Shown in pieces: positions 20,394 to 29,052 of a stretch of 47,311 nucleotides of DNA (position 1 is its first letter; every line of letters starts with the position of its first letter). Under the pieces are notes generated by a model that did not search any database, was not told the origin of the DNA, and saw only the letters and a list, made by a program, of their open reading frames with translations. Source of the DNA: Desulfatibacillum sp. (GTDB lineage Bacteria; Desulfobacterota; Desulfobacteria; Desulfobacterales; Desulfatibacillaceae); the NCBI GenBank assembly GCA_016342355.1, contig JAEINP010000040.1, forward strand, positions 1 through 47,311, written 5' to 3'. A program made the position numbers and the translations under genes.

Positions 20394-20403
20394 GGGGTGC
20401 ACT

Positions 20404-21189
20404 ATGAACTTTCCTCCCTTGATGGACATGAACCAGGTTGCGGTGTTTGCCATGATTCTCATACGCACCAGCGTTATCCTGTTTATGTTTCCCGTATTCG
20501 GCTCCAACCTCATTCCCATGCCGGTCAAGGCCGGGTTATCTCTGTTGATGGCGCTGTTTTTAACGCCTATTGTTCCGGTGAATCCCCAGGCCTTTCCCGG
20601 CACGCTGCTGGAGGGCGGGCTCATGGTCCTTTCCGAGGCTGTTATTGGGCTCACCCTTTCCCTGGTAGTGAGTATCTTTTTTGCGGCGGTCCAGGTGGGG
20701 GGGCAACTGGTGGGTTATCAGATGGGTTTTGCCATCGCCAACGTGTTTGATCCCGTTTCAGGCGGCCAGATGTCGATCCTGTCAAATTTTGCATTCTGGA
20801 TTACTTTGGTTTTGTTCCTGGTACTTGACGGGCATCATATGTTTATCAGGGCTCTTGCCCATAGTTTCGAGATTGTCCCTGTGGGGCATTTTTATCCTGG
20901 AAAGAGCCTCATGCCTTCCATGATAGGCCTTGCATCGGGCATGTTTTCTCTGGCATTGCAGCTTGCCGGTCCGGCCATTGTGGCCCTGCTCCTGGTCAAT
21001 GCGGCTTTTGGTATTGTGGCTAAGATTGTTCCCCAGATCAATATTCTTATCGTGGCCTTTCCCATCAATGTGAGCATGGGACTTTTCTTTTTCGGGGTCT
21101 CCCTCCACCTTATCCTTGTCTCCATGAAAGCGCATTTAGGAACCTGGGAAAGACTGCTTTGGTCCATCATGATGATTTTTGGAGCATAA
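20404..21189 (+). CDS. fliR: Flagellar export gate protein FliR
   Basis: 261-residue multi-pass membrane protein completing the FliP-FliQ-FliR channel. ATG at 20404 is preceded by AGGGGGTG. The frame stays open back to 20275 inside fliQ, but that extension would overlap fliQ by more than 100 bases and is not a membrane sequence. Typical stretches: TSVILFMFPVFGSNLIP, GLTLSLVVSIFFAAVQVGGQ, GYQMGFAIANVFDP. Confidence 0.95.
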   Translation: MNFPPLMDMNQVAVFAMILIRTSVILFMFPVFGSNLIPMPVKAGLSLLMALFLTPIVPVNPQAFPGTLLEGGLMVLSEAVIGLTLSLVVSIFFAAVQVGGQLVGYQMGFAIANVFDPVSGGQMSILSNFAFWITLVLFLVLDGHHMFIRALAHSFEIVPVGHFYPGKSLMPSMIGLASGMFSLALQLAGPAIVALLLVNAAFGIVAKIVPQINILIVAFPINVSMGLFFFGVSLHLILVSMKAHLGTWERLLWSIMMIFGA

Positions 21190-21192
21190 ATC

Positions 21193-22269
21193 GTGGCTGA
21201 TTCGCCAAACGAAGACAAAACCGAAGAACCTACCCCCAAAAAGCGGGATGATGCCCGGAAGAAAGGCCAAGTGGCCAAAAGCCGGGACCTTTCCTCTGTG
21301 GTGGTGCTCATGGCCGGGCTGGGGATCATGTACATGTTCGGGCCTTACATGCATTTCCATATTGTGGGCATGATGAAGAGCATTTTCGTCCTCAATGTCG
21401 CCGCCTGGGGAGTAGAGAATGTGACGCAGCTTGGCAAGGATGTAGTGAAGGAGTTCCTTTTGATCCTCACTCCCATGTTGGTGGGGGTTTTTGTGGTGGG
21501 TTTTGCCGCTGCCGCTTCCCAGGTCGGGTTTCATTTTTCGTGGGAGGCTGCAGCCCCCAAGTTTTCCAAGATCAATCCCATATCCGGCTTTGGGCGGATG
21601 TTTTCCAAACAAGCCTTGGTGGAACTGGCCAAGTCATTGGCAAAGCTCTTCATCGTGGGCTTTATTTCCTACCTTACCATAAAAGCGGAGATGGGAAACC
21701 TTATCCTCCTGGGCCAGATGGATGTGGCAAACACACTTGTGTATGTGCTCATGACAACCCTCAGGCTATTCATGAGGGTTGGTATCATCATGGTTTTTGT
21801 GGCTGTGTTGGATTTCGCATTTCAAAAATGGGATAATGAGCAAAAACTCAAGATGACCCGTCAGGAAGTCAAGGACGAATACAAACAGACAGATGGCGAT
21901 CCCATGGTTAAGGCCCGGATACGGCGTATCCAGATGGAAGCCTCCCGGCGCAGGATGATGGAGGAAGTCCCCAAGGCGGACGTGGTGATCACCAACCCCA
22001 TCCATCTGGCCCTGGCCATAAAATATAATGCCCTCAAGATGAACGCTCCCACTATTGTGGCCAAGGGCGCCGGGCCTGTGGCGGAAAAGATTAAAGAAGT
22101 TGCCCGGGAAAATGACGTTCCTATCGTCGAAAACAAAGAGTTGGCACGGGCCTTGTATAAAGCAATAGATATCGGCGATGAAGTACCGGTCGCCCTGTAC
22201 GAGGCGGTGGCGGAAATACTGGCCTATGTGTACGGGCTTAAACAAAACCGCGGTCGTCCCTTCTCCTAA
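21193..22269 (+). CDS. flhB: Flagellar export switch protein FlhB, with NPIH cleavage site
   Basis: Controls substrate switching of the export gate. 358 residues, GTG start at 21193. N-terminus EEPTPKKRDDARKKGQVAKS is canonical, then four transmembrane helices, then the cytoplasmic domain. Self-cleavage normally occurs between Asn and Pro of NPTH; here the site reads N268-P269-I270-H271, with Thr replaced by Ile. The flanking VVITNP and ALAIKYN are conserved, so cleavage is likely, but its rate could differ. A separate gene for a second FlhB C-domain lies at 30176. Confidence 0.96.
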   Translation: MADSPNEDKTEEPTPKKRDDARKKGQVAKSRDLSSVVVLMAGLGIMYMFGPYMHFHIVGMMKSIFVLNVAAWGVENVTQLGKDVVKEFLLILTPMLVGVFVVGFAAAASQVGFHFSWEAAAPKFSKINPISGFGRMFSKQALVELAKSLAKLFIVGFISYLTIKAEMGNLILLGQMDVANTLVYVLMTTLRLFMRVGIIMVFVAVLDFAFQKWDNEQKLKMTRQEVKDEYKQTDGDPMVKARIRRIQMEASRRRMMEEVPKADVVITNPIHLALAIKYNALKMNAPTIVAKGAGPVAEKIKEVARENDVPIVENKELARALYKAIDIGDEVPVALYEAVAEILAYVYGLKQNRGRPFS

Positions 22270-22374
22270 CAAGGCCGGCTTGGGGAAATTGAAAAGGGTA
22301 CAAAAGAGTCGGAATATTGACGCTTTTCCCGAGTTTGTCAGGCCTAATGCGTAAAATGATGTAAGGATACCGAT

Positions 22375-24477
22375 ATGGCAGATAGGTCCATGGAAAATTT
22401 AAAACAAGCCATATTATCCAATTCCAGCGATGCCTTGGTCATGCTTGGGGTGATAGCCATCCTTATGGTCATGATCATTCCCCTGCCATCCTTTATATTG
22501 GACTTTCTTTTAGCCACCAATATAACCTTGTCCATCATCGTCATACTAATGGCAATGTATACGGTCAAACCTTTGGACTTTGACATTTTTCCCACCTTGT
22601 TGCTTGTAGCCACCTTGTTCCGCCTTTCTTTGAACGTAGCTTCCACGCGGCTGATCCTACTTCACGGCAGTGAGGGCGCCATGGCTGCGGGCAAGGTCAT
22701 CAAATCCTTTGGCACTTTTGTGGTGGGCGGCAATTATGTGGTTGGTTTGGTGGTTTTTGCCATATTGGTTTTAATCAATTTTGTGGTCATCACCAAAGGC
22801 GCGGGGCGTATTGCCGAAGTGGCGGCCCGGTTCACACTGGACGCCATGCCAGGTAAGCAGATGGCGATCGATGCCGACCTCAATGCCGGATTAGTGGATG
22901 AGGCAGAGGCCCGCCGCCGCAGGGAAGCAATTTCCCGGGAGGCGGAGTTCCATGGAGCCATGGACGGGGCCAGTAAGTTTGTCCGAGGCGATGCCATAGC
23001 AGGCATCATCATTACTATTATCAACATCATAGGCGGATTTGTAATCGGCGTGCTTCAGCAGGGCATGCCCATGATGGTTGCGGCTCAAAACTATACCTTG
23101 CTTACCGTGGGCGATGGTTTGGTCACCCAGATTCCCGCTCTGATCATTTCCACATCGGCCGGTATTCTGGTCAGCCGTTCGGCGTCCGAGCAAAGTATGG
23201 GCGCGGAATTTGCCGCCCAAATGGCTTCCCAGCCCAAGGCCATTATTTTAGGCGCTTTTGTGATTTTTATGTTTGGATTGATTCCCGGGTTGCCTCACAT
23301 TCCGTTTCTATTGTTGGGGACTATCGTGGGCGGCGCTGCGTGGTATATGCGTCGCACCAGCGGGGAACGGGCTTTAGTGGCCAAAGAGGAAGCAGATCTG
23401 GCCGAGCTTCCATCAGAAAAAGGTCCGGAACCCGTGGAGCATTTACTTTCTCTGGACCCCATGGAACTGGAAGTGGGTTACGGAATCATTCCCCTGGTGG
23501 ATCGGGAGCAGAACGGCGAGTTGCTGGAGCGCATTCGTTCCATCCGCAGACAGTTTGCCACAGAAATGGGCATGGTGGTTCCGCCCATTCACATTCGGGA
23601 TAACTTGAATCTCAAGCCCGCTGAATACCGCATTTTGATCAAGGGCGTGGAATCGGGCCGGTATGAACTCATGACCAACCATTTGTTGGCCATGGACCCC
23701 GGGGGAGTGCTCCATAAGGTGGAAGGGGTAAGCACCCGGGAGCCCGCCTTCGACCTAGTTGCCGTTTGGATACCCAAGGACAAGGAGGACGAGGCCAAGT
23801 TCGCCGGTTACACGGTTGTGGATAATGCAGCGGTGGTGGCGACCCATTTGACGGAGTTGATCCGCCGCCATGCGGACGACCTTTTGGGCCGTCAGGAAGT
23901 GCAGGCCCTGTTGGAGAACCTTTCCAAGACCCATCCCAAGGCTGTGGAGGAACTGGTTCCCAATCAACTGGCGGTGGGCGGCATCCAGAAGGTGCTCCAG
24001 AATCTTTTGCGGGAGAATGTTTCCATACGGGACATGTTGACTATCGTGGAAACTCTGGCGGACTATGCGCCCATGTCCAAGGATCCGGACTTGTTGACCG
24101 AATACGTACGCCAGCGTCTTGCACGGGCCATTGTGGGGCCTTATCTGGGCGAGGACCGGTCTTTGTCTGTGATCACGCTGGACTCGGAGGTGGAAGAGTC
24201 GCTTACACGGAATATCCAGCACACGGAGCATGGATCCTATTTGTCCGTGGATCCCAAAATAGCCGGGCAGATTATGACGGCGGTGAGTTCGGAGATGGAA
24301 CGGGGCATGGCCATGGGCCTGCAGCCCATTGTGTTGTGCTCTCCGGTTTTACGGCGCCACTTCAGGCGGATGGTGGAGCAGTTTGCACCGTCCCTCATGG
24401 TCATGAGTCACAGCGAGGTGGCCAATAAGGTTCAATTCAAGTCGGTAGGGAAGGTTAGCATAACACATGCGCGTTAA
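22375..24477 (+). CDS. flhA: Flagellar export protein FlhA
   Basis: Large export gate component that docks chaperone-substrate complexes. 700 residues: eight transmembrane helices in the first half, the FHIPEP-type cytoplasmic loop (AARFTLDAMPGKQMAIDADL, NAGLVDEAEARRRR), and a soluble C-terminal domain to the end (VRQRLARAIVGPYL, VLCSPVLRRHFRRMVEQF). ATG at 22375 with AAGGA upstream. The 105-base gap after flhB holds no clear promoter. It overlaps flhF by 11 bases. Confidence 0.97.
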   Translation: MADRSMENLKQAILSNSSDALVMLGVIAILMVMIIPLPSFILDFLLATNITLSIIVILMAMYTVKPLDFDIFPTLLLVATLFRLSLNVASTRLILLHGSEGAMAAGKVIKSFGTFVVGGNYVVGLVVFAILVLINFVVITKGAGRIAEVAARFTLDAMPGKQMAIDADLNAGLVDEAEARRRREAISREAEFHGAMDGASKFVRGDAIAGIIITIINIIGGFVIGVLQQGMPMMVAAQNYTLLTVGDGLVTQIPALIISTSAGILVSRSASEQSMGAEFAAQMASQPKAIILGAFVIFMFGLIPGLPHIPFLLLGTIVGGAAWYMRRTSGERALVAKEEADLAELPSEKGPEPVEHLLSLDPMELEVGYGIIPLVDREQNGELLERIRSIRRQFATEMGMVVPPIHIRDNLNLKPAEYRILIKGVESGRYELMTNHLLAMDPGGVLHKVEGVSTREPAFDLVAVWIPKDKEDEAKFAGYTVVDNAAVVATHLTELIRRHADDLLGRQEVQALLENLSKTHPKAVEELVPNQLAVGGIQKVLQNLLRENVSIRDMLTIVETLADYAPMSKDPDLLTEYVRQRLARAIVGPYLGEDRSLSVITLDSEVEESLTRNIQHTEHGSYLSVDPKIAGQIMTAVSSEMERGMAMGLQPIVLCSPVLRRHFRRMVEQFAPSLMVMSHSEVANKVQFKSVGKVSITHAR

Positions 24478-25645
24478 ACGATATCAGGCAAATTCCATCA
24501 AGGACGCCATGGCCCTGGTCAAAAAGGATTTGGGAGTAGATGCTTTGATTGTGTCTACAAAAAAAATCCCGGTTCAGGACGGGGAATGGGGGCCTGGAGT
24601 GCGTGAGCGCTTTGAGGTCACTGCCATTCCTTCCCAAAATGGGAATCCAATGCCTGCGGAGCATGCCTCAAGGGAAACCCGGGTTGAACACAAACGTATG
24701 CCCGACAGGAAAAGGCTGGAAGTAGCCCAAGGGCCGGTTGAAATGGGCCGCCTAAGAGAGTTGTTTACCCTTTTGGGCCACCGGGAAGATACTCTGGGTA
24801 TGCTTCTTACCGATCCTGCCGCGACCCAGGTATATGTGGGTTTGGTCCGCGCCGGTATTTCTACTGTGTGGGCCCGGGAATGGGTGGAACAGGCAGGCAG
24901 GGACCTATCTGCAAAGGGTCCTGGACAGCTTTTCAACCGGGTTGTGGACATGGCCCTGGACCGCTTTACATATTCCAGACCCTTTAAAAAAACGGAGAGC
25001 CAGGTGGTGTGTGCTTTTGTGGGGCCTACTGGAGTTGGTAAAACCACCACCATCGCCAAGCTGGCTGCGGACCTTAACCTGGGCAGGAAAAAAAGCGTGG
25101 GCCTGCTTTCCATTGACAATTACCGAATAGGAGCTGTGGAACAGCTCAAAACCTATGCTTCCATATTGGGGCTGCCATGCCTACAGGCATTCAACCAGAA
25201 CGATCTGCAATATGCCCTGGGGCGGCTGGCGGATAAGGATATTGTCCTTATCGATACGGCGGGCCAGAGTCAGTATGACACCCTGCGTATGCGTGAGATG
25301 GAGGCGCTTTTTGACGGGGAACGCAGGATTGACATCCATCTGGTTTTATCCGCTGTCACCTGTGAATCGGAGATGGAGGAAACCGCCAAAAGATTTGGCG
25401 GACTGGATTTTAGTTCCTATGTATTCACTAAAACAGACGAAACCAGGAAGCGGGGCGCCATTATCAATCAGGTATTGAAAAGGCCCATGCCGGTCTCATT
25501 CATCAGTACCGGACAAAAGGTGCCGGAGGATTTGTTCCGGGCGTCCCGGGAGTCCCTGAAGGAACTCCTGTTTTCCGAGTTAAAAGATGCATTTGAGGAT
25601 TGTCCGGCGGAAGGAAAGCCGGGCATCATGGGGTTATCAGTATGA
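24467..25645 (+). CDS. flhF: Flagellar placement GTPase FlhF
   Basis: SRP-type GTPase that marks the pole, or the chosen site, for flagellar assembly. 392 residues: basic N-terminal domain, then the NG region with G1 GPTGVGKTTTIAKLAADL (about 186-203), SIDNYRIGAVEQL, G3 DTAGQSQ and G4 TKTDE (usually TKLDE). It overlaps flhA upstream and flhG downstream (ATGA), so the three are likely coupled in translation. Polar or otherwise ordered flagellation is inferred from the FlhF-FlhG pair. Confidence 0.96.
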   Translation: MRVKRYQANSIKDAMALVKKDLGVDALIVSTKKIPVQDGEWGPGVRERFEVTAIPSQNGNPMPAEHASRETRVEHKRMPDRKRLEVAQGPVEMGRLRELFTLLGHREDTLGMLLTDPAATQVYVGLVRAGISTVWAREWVEQAGRDLSAKGPGQLFNRVVDMALDRFTYSRPFKKTESQVVCAFVGPTGVGKTTTIAKLAADLNLGRKKSVGLLSIDNYRIGAVEQLKTYASILGLPCLQAFNQNDLQYALGRLADKDIVLIDTAGQSQYDTLRMREMEALFDGERRIDIHLVLSAVTCESEMEETAKRFGGLDFSSYVFTKTDETRKRGAIINQVLKRPMPVSFISTGQKVPEDLFRASRESLKELLFSELKDAFEDCPAEGKPGIMGLSV

Positions 25646-26613
25646 CACAGTCCATTAACAGCGCAGGAGTTGACAAGGGGCGGGCGCATGTGCGCGGCCT
25701 AAATGAAAAGACACCGGATCAGGCCGACGGTCTGAGGCGCATGGTGAAGGACAAAATGACCAATTTGCAGGATGGAATAATTGAAAGGCCCGGTACAGTT
25801 ACCGGGAGCTTTCCCAGAGTGGTCTCTGTTACCAGCGGCAAAGGGGGCGTAGGAAAAACCAATATTGTTGGTAATTTGGCCATAGCCCTTTCCCGGATGG
25901 GAAAGCGGGTTCTGATTCTGGACGGAGATCTGGGGCTGGCCAATATTGATATCATATACGGCCTGCACCCGGAATATACCATTAAGCATGTGTTGACCGG
26001 GGAAAAGGATTTGCGGGACGTGATCGTGAAAGGCCCTGAAGGGGTTTCGGTCATTCCGGCTAGTTCGGGCCTGGCGGATCTGGTGCATCTTACCCAGGGG
26101 GAAAAGCTCAATCTGCTTTCGGAGTTTGATGGCCTGGATGACGATTACGATATCTTTTTTATCGACACGGGGGCGGGAATTTCGTCCAATATCGTGTATT
26201 TTAATGCTGCGGCCAGGGAAAGAATTGTGGTTGCCACCCCGGAACCCACATCCATTACGGATGCGTATGCTCTCATGAAGGTCATGTTTACCCGTCACGG
26301 GACGCGGACCTTCAAGTTGTTGGTGAATATGGTAAACAATGAGGCGGAAGCGGAACTGGTTTTTAAAAGCCTGAGCAATGCCCTATTAAGGTTTTTGCAG
26401 GACATTTCCCTGGAGTATTTGGGCTGCCTGCGGAAGGACGACCATGTTCCCAAGTCAGTAAGAAGACAGACCCCCCTGCTCATGCTTTACCCCTCCAGCA
26501 CGGCTGGAAAAGGCATAACAGAGTTGGCGGAAAAATTCCTGGCCAAGGGGGAAGCGGGTACGGCGGATGGCAATATCAAGTTCTTTTTTAGAAGACTGGT
26601 AGCACCCAAGTAG
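25642..26613 (+). CDS. flhG: Flagellar number regulator FlhG (FleN), MinD-like ATPase
   Basis: Limits flagellar number and stimulates the GTPase of FlhF. 323 residues from the ATG at 25642, which overlaps the flhF stop. The N-terminal activation helix DQADGLR (26-32) fits the DQAxxLR motif known to trigger FlhF. The deviant Walker A motif is SGKGGVGKT (65-73), followed by DGDLGLANIDIIYG and the DTGAGI switch. In sigma-54 flagellar systems the orthologue (FleN) also restrains the master activator; whether that applies here is inference. Confidence 0.95.
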   Translation: MTQSINSAGVDKGRAHVRGLNEKTPDQADGLRRMVKDKMTNLQDGIIERPGTVTGSFPRVVSVTSGKGGVGKTNIVGNLAIALSRMGKRVLILDGDLGLANIDIIYGLHPEYTIKHVLTGEKDLRDVIVKGPEGVSVIPASSGLADLVHLTQGEKLNLLSEFDGLDDDYDIFFIDTGAGISSNIVYFNAAARERIVVATPEPTSITDAYALMKVMFTRHGTRTFKLLVNMVNNEAEAELVFKSLSNALLRFLQDISLEYLGCLRKDDHVPKSVRRQTPLLMLYPSSTAGKGITELAEKFLAKGEAGTADGNIKFFFRRLVAPK

Positions 26614-26629
26614 GGAAAAAAGGTATTTT

Positions 26630-27421
26630 ATGCAAACCTGGATGACAGCTCAAGGGCCTGCCATGAAAAATGCAGCACACATAGCGCGTCAAAAATCTCA
26701 GGAACGATCCCGGCGTGATGAGTTGATCAAGAAGTACGCCTATCTGGCCAAACTGAGCGCGCACCGTCTGGCCATGCGTCTGCCCCCCAGCGTAAATGTG
26801 GACGATCTCATAAGCGCTGGAATTATGGGGCTTTTGGATGCCATAGACAAATTCGACGAAGGCAGGGGTGTAAAATTTAGAACCTATGCGGAGTTCCGTA
26901 TACGCGGCGCCATGTTGGATGAACTCCGGAGCATGGACTGGGTTCCCCGTTCAGTACGCAAAAAGGTCCAGGAAATTGAAAAGGCCGTCGTCAAGGTGGA
27001 AAAAAGGGAGAACAGGCCAGCTGACGCCGAGGAAATCGCCCTGGAACTGGGGGTGGACATGGAAACCTATCAAGCCATGTTGTCCAAGGCGGGCGGTATT
27101 GAGTTGGTAAGCCTTGACGAACCCCTTTGGGGTAACGACAACACCAAGGACCGGCGCCGGACCCATGTGGATTTACTACAGGATGGCGGAGATCCGAACC
27201 AGGATTTGATGCAATCAGAATTCCAACAGGTGCTGGCCCAATCAATTGGCACCCTTTCAGAAAAGGAACAACAAATTCTTTCCCTGTATTACAAGGAAGA
27301 ACTCACGCTGAAAGAAGTGGGAGAGGTCATGGGATTGACTGAATCCCGGATTTGCCAAATACACACTCAGTGCATGATCAAACTCAGGGCAAAATTAAAG
27401 GCGCAGGAAGCCAGGATGTAA
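26630..27421 (+). CDS. fliA: Flagellar sigma factor FliA (sigma-28)
   Basis: Directs transcription of late flagellar genes. 263 residues: region 2 (LPPSVNVDDLISAGIMGL, FRTYAEFRIRGAMLDELR, DWVPRSVRKK), region 3 and region 4 with the helix-turn-helix (LTLKEVGEVMGLTESRICQI). ATG at 26630; an internal ATG at residue 12 could be used instead because the first residues are not conserved. No flgM (anti-sigma) is seen in the window. Confidence 0.96.
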   Translation: MQTWMTAQGPAMKNAAHIARQKSQERSRRDELIKKYAYLAKLSAHRLAMRLPPSVNVDDLISAGIMGLLDAIDKFDEGRGVKFRTYAEFRIRGAMLDELRSMDWVPRSVRKKVQEIEKAVVKVEKRENRPADAEEIALELGVDMETYQAMLSKAGGIELVSLDEPLWGNDNTKDRRRTHVDLLQDGGDPNQDLMQSEFQQVLAQSIGTLSEKEQQILSLYYKEELTLKEVGEVMGLTESRICQIHTQCMIKLRAKLKAQEARM

Positions 27422-27425
27422 TTAC

Positions 27426-28199
27426 ATGGATGAACATGACGATACTGCCGCGCCCGATACTGTAATATTGGGCGGCGGCCCCCGTAAGGAGGAACCTCAG
27501 GAACCATGGGGCGGAGCGGTTGACGACTCTCTGGAGGCTCATTGGGGAGGCGGGAACGATCTGGACACTGATCCGGAGGCGCCTTGGGAACAGGAAAAAA
27601 ACGACGAGCAGCCCTTTGCGCCGGACCCGGCCATGTTCGAGGGGTTGGAAGATGAGGAAGCAGGTCCCGAGAAAAAGAGATTCAAATTAAACAAAAAATG
27701 GATCATGATTTCGGGTATAGCACTCATGGTTCTGGCGGTGGGTTTGGTGAGCATTTTCATGATCAAAAACACTTTGGATTCCCCTCCTGAAAAGAGTGCG
27801 GAAGTTCCTTTGGAATCTTCTGCAACTGCGGTCGCACCTGTCTCGGCCCAGGTTCCTGCCGTTTCCAACCAAACCGTGGAAAACTACCGGGGGACGACGA
27901 GTGTGCGCCTGGAATTGGAGCCTTTTGTGATCCCCTATGAGGAATCTTCAAAAAAAACCTTTTTATTCCTAAGGGTTGCCCTGGAAATTGACGAAAAAGA
28001 AACATACGCCCTGCTTGAGGCTAACAAGCCCTTGCTAAGAGGCGTCATTTACGACACGGTCCTGGAGGAAATGGAACGCGTGGGAGACAAGGATGCCTTT
28101 AACGGAGCTATGGAAAACCTGATAGCTGCAAAGCTGAAGTCGGTGTTTTCCACTTTGGGCATCAAAAAGGTTCGGTTTACCAATCACTATTCGGTATAA
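27426..28199 (+). CDS. FliL-like single-pass membrane protein with acidic, Trp-rich cytoplasmic tail
   Basis: 257 residues, starting 4 bases after fliA. Residues 1-90 are acidic and contain repeated Trp modules (EPWGG, AHWGGG, APWEQE). One transmembrane helix spans about 92-114. A Ser/Ala/Pro/Val linker leads to a periplasmic domain that aligns by eye with FliL: LEPFVIPY for MESFIVNL, FLFLRVALEI for YLKTKINFEV, LRGVIYD for IRDVILI, and VRFTNHYSV for VFFTEFVVQ. It is therefore probably a second FliL-family protein, acting near the stator or the basal body. Not a known named gene to me. Confidence 0.8.
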   Translation: MDEHDDTAAPDTVILGGGPRKEEPQEPWGGAVDDSLEAHWGGGNDLDTDPEAPWEQEKNDEQPFAPDPAMFEGLEDEEAGPEKKRFKLNKKWIMISGIALMVLAVGLVSIFMIKNTLDSPPEKSAEVPLESSATAVAPVSAQVPAVSNQTVENYRGTTSVRLELEPFVIPYEESSKKTFLFLRVALEIDEKETYALLEANKPLLRGVIYDTVLEEMERVGDKDAFNGAMENLIAAKLKSVFSTLGIKKVRFTNHYSV

Positions 28200-28247
28200 A
28201 TTCCGGCAAACACGCAGTCCACAATCCGGCAGGCAAAAGGAGGCGAA

Positions 28248-28472
28248 ATGGATATTAGATTTCGGCCAGAGCCCCCGGACGCCGTAAAAGGGGTGACGCC
28301 GGTCAAAGACCAGGGTGCGGATAGGGACAGGTGGAAGAAGAGACAGGCCAATACCGGAGAAAAAAAGGACTCCCAAGAGGAGTCCCAGACCTCCCGGGAT
28401 GAGGATGACAAGGTAAAAGCCCGACGCCCAGCCAAAGATGATACCGGCCGCATTGTGGACGTAGTAATTTGA
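28248..28472 (+). CDS. Small highly charged protein of unknown function
   Basis: 74 residues with a strong ribosome site (AAGGAGG, four bases before the ATG). Rich in Lys, Arg, Asp and Glu and lacking hydrophobic segments except a C-terminal GRIVDVVI, so probably disordered with a short C-terminal strand. Its place inside the flagellar operon points to a flagellar role. I do not recognise the family; the C-terminal strand pattern recalls small unnamed proteins in other deltaproteobacterial flagellar clusters. Confidence 0.7.
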   Translation: MDIRFRPEPPDAVKGVTPVKDQGADRDRWKKRQANTGEKKDSQEESQTSRDEDDKVKARRPAKDDTGRIVDVVI

Positions 28473-28485
28473 TCGGATAGAGACC

Positions 28486-28986
28486 ATGTTGGAAAAATTT
28501 ACCATGGAATTTTGGATGATAAGCCAAGTGGTCATGGATGTGGTGCTGATCCTGGTGGTTTTTCTGGTGTGGAGGAAAATCTCCAAAGGCCCGGAAATCC
28601 CCAAAGAGGCGGCTCTCATGGCAATTTCCCGAGTGCTGGAGCCTGTTCTGGACGAAGCCCGGAAACTGGCGGACACTTTTGACGGACACCTTAATGAAAA
28701 GCGCGCCATCATCAATAAAATCAATCATGATCTGGACTCCAGAATCATCAGCCTGAATCTTTTATTGAAGCGTGCGGAAGGCTTGATGGCCCAGCAAAAA
28801 AGTCCCGGGCAAGGGGACACGAATGTCCAGTCTGACCACGTGGTGGACCTTCAACAAAAGGTGGTGGCATTGGATGCTAAAGGCATGAAGCCAGAGGAGA
28901 TCGCCACCCGGCTGCATATGCCCAGGGGCGAGGTGGACATGGTCATCAGCCTTAAACGCAAATTCGAAAAAATGGGAGAGGCGTGA
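28486..28986 (+). CDS. Membrane-anchored DUF2802-like protein
   Basis: 166 residues: one N-terminal transmembrane helix (about 14-32), a helical and probably coiled-coil middle (about 45-105), a polar linker, and a C-terminal segment VVALDAKGMKPEEIATRLHM followed by PRGEVDMVISL that looks like a small helix-turn-helix. This layout is that of the DUF2802-type proteins often found after fliA or the motility sigma operon. Function is unknown. Thirteen bases separate it from the small charged protein upstream. Confidence 0.75.
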   Translation: MLEKFTMEFWMISQVVMDVVLILVVFLVWRKISKGPEIPKEAALMAISRVLEPVLDEARKLADTFDGHLNEKRAIINKINHDLDSRIISLNLLLKRAEGLMAQQKSPGQGDTNVQSDHVVDLQQKVVALDAKGMKPEEIATRLHMPRGEVDMVISLKRKFEKMGEA

Positions 28987-29052
28987 ACCGGTTGCCATGA
29001 TGGTATTTTTGGGAGTTGATGCATTTGGATGACAACGTAAACGAGATATGCC

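Noticed and set aside
20275-20403. Long N-terminal extension of fliR
   Set aside because: It lies inside fliQ in another frame; the ATG at 20404 has a ribosome site and fits the family.
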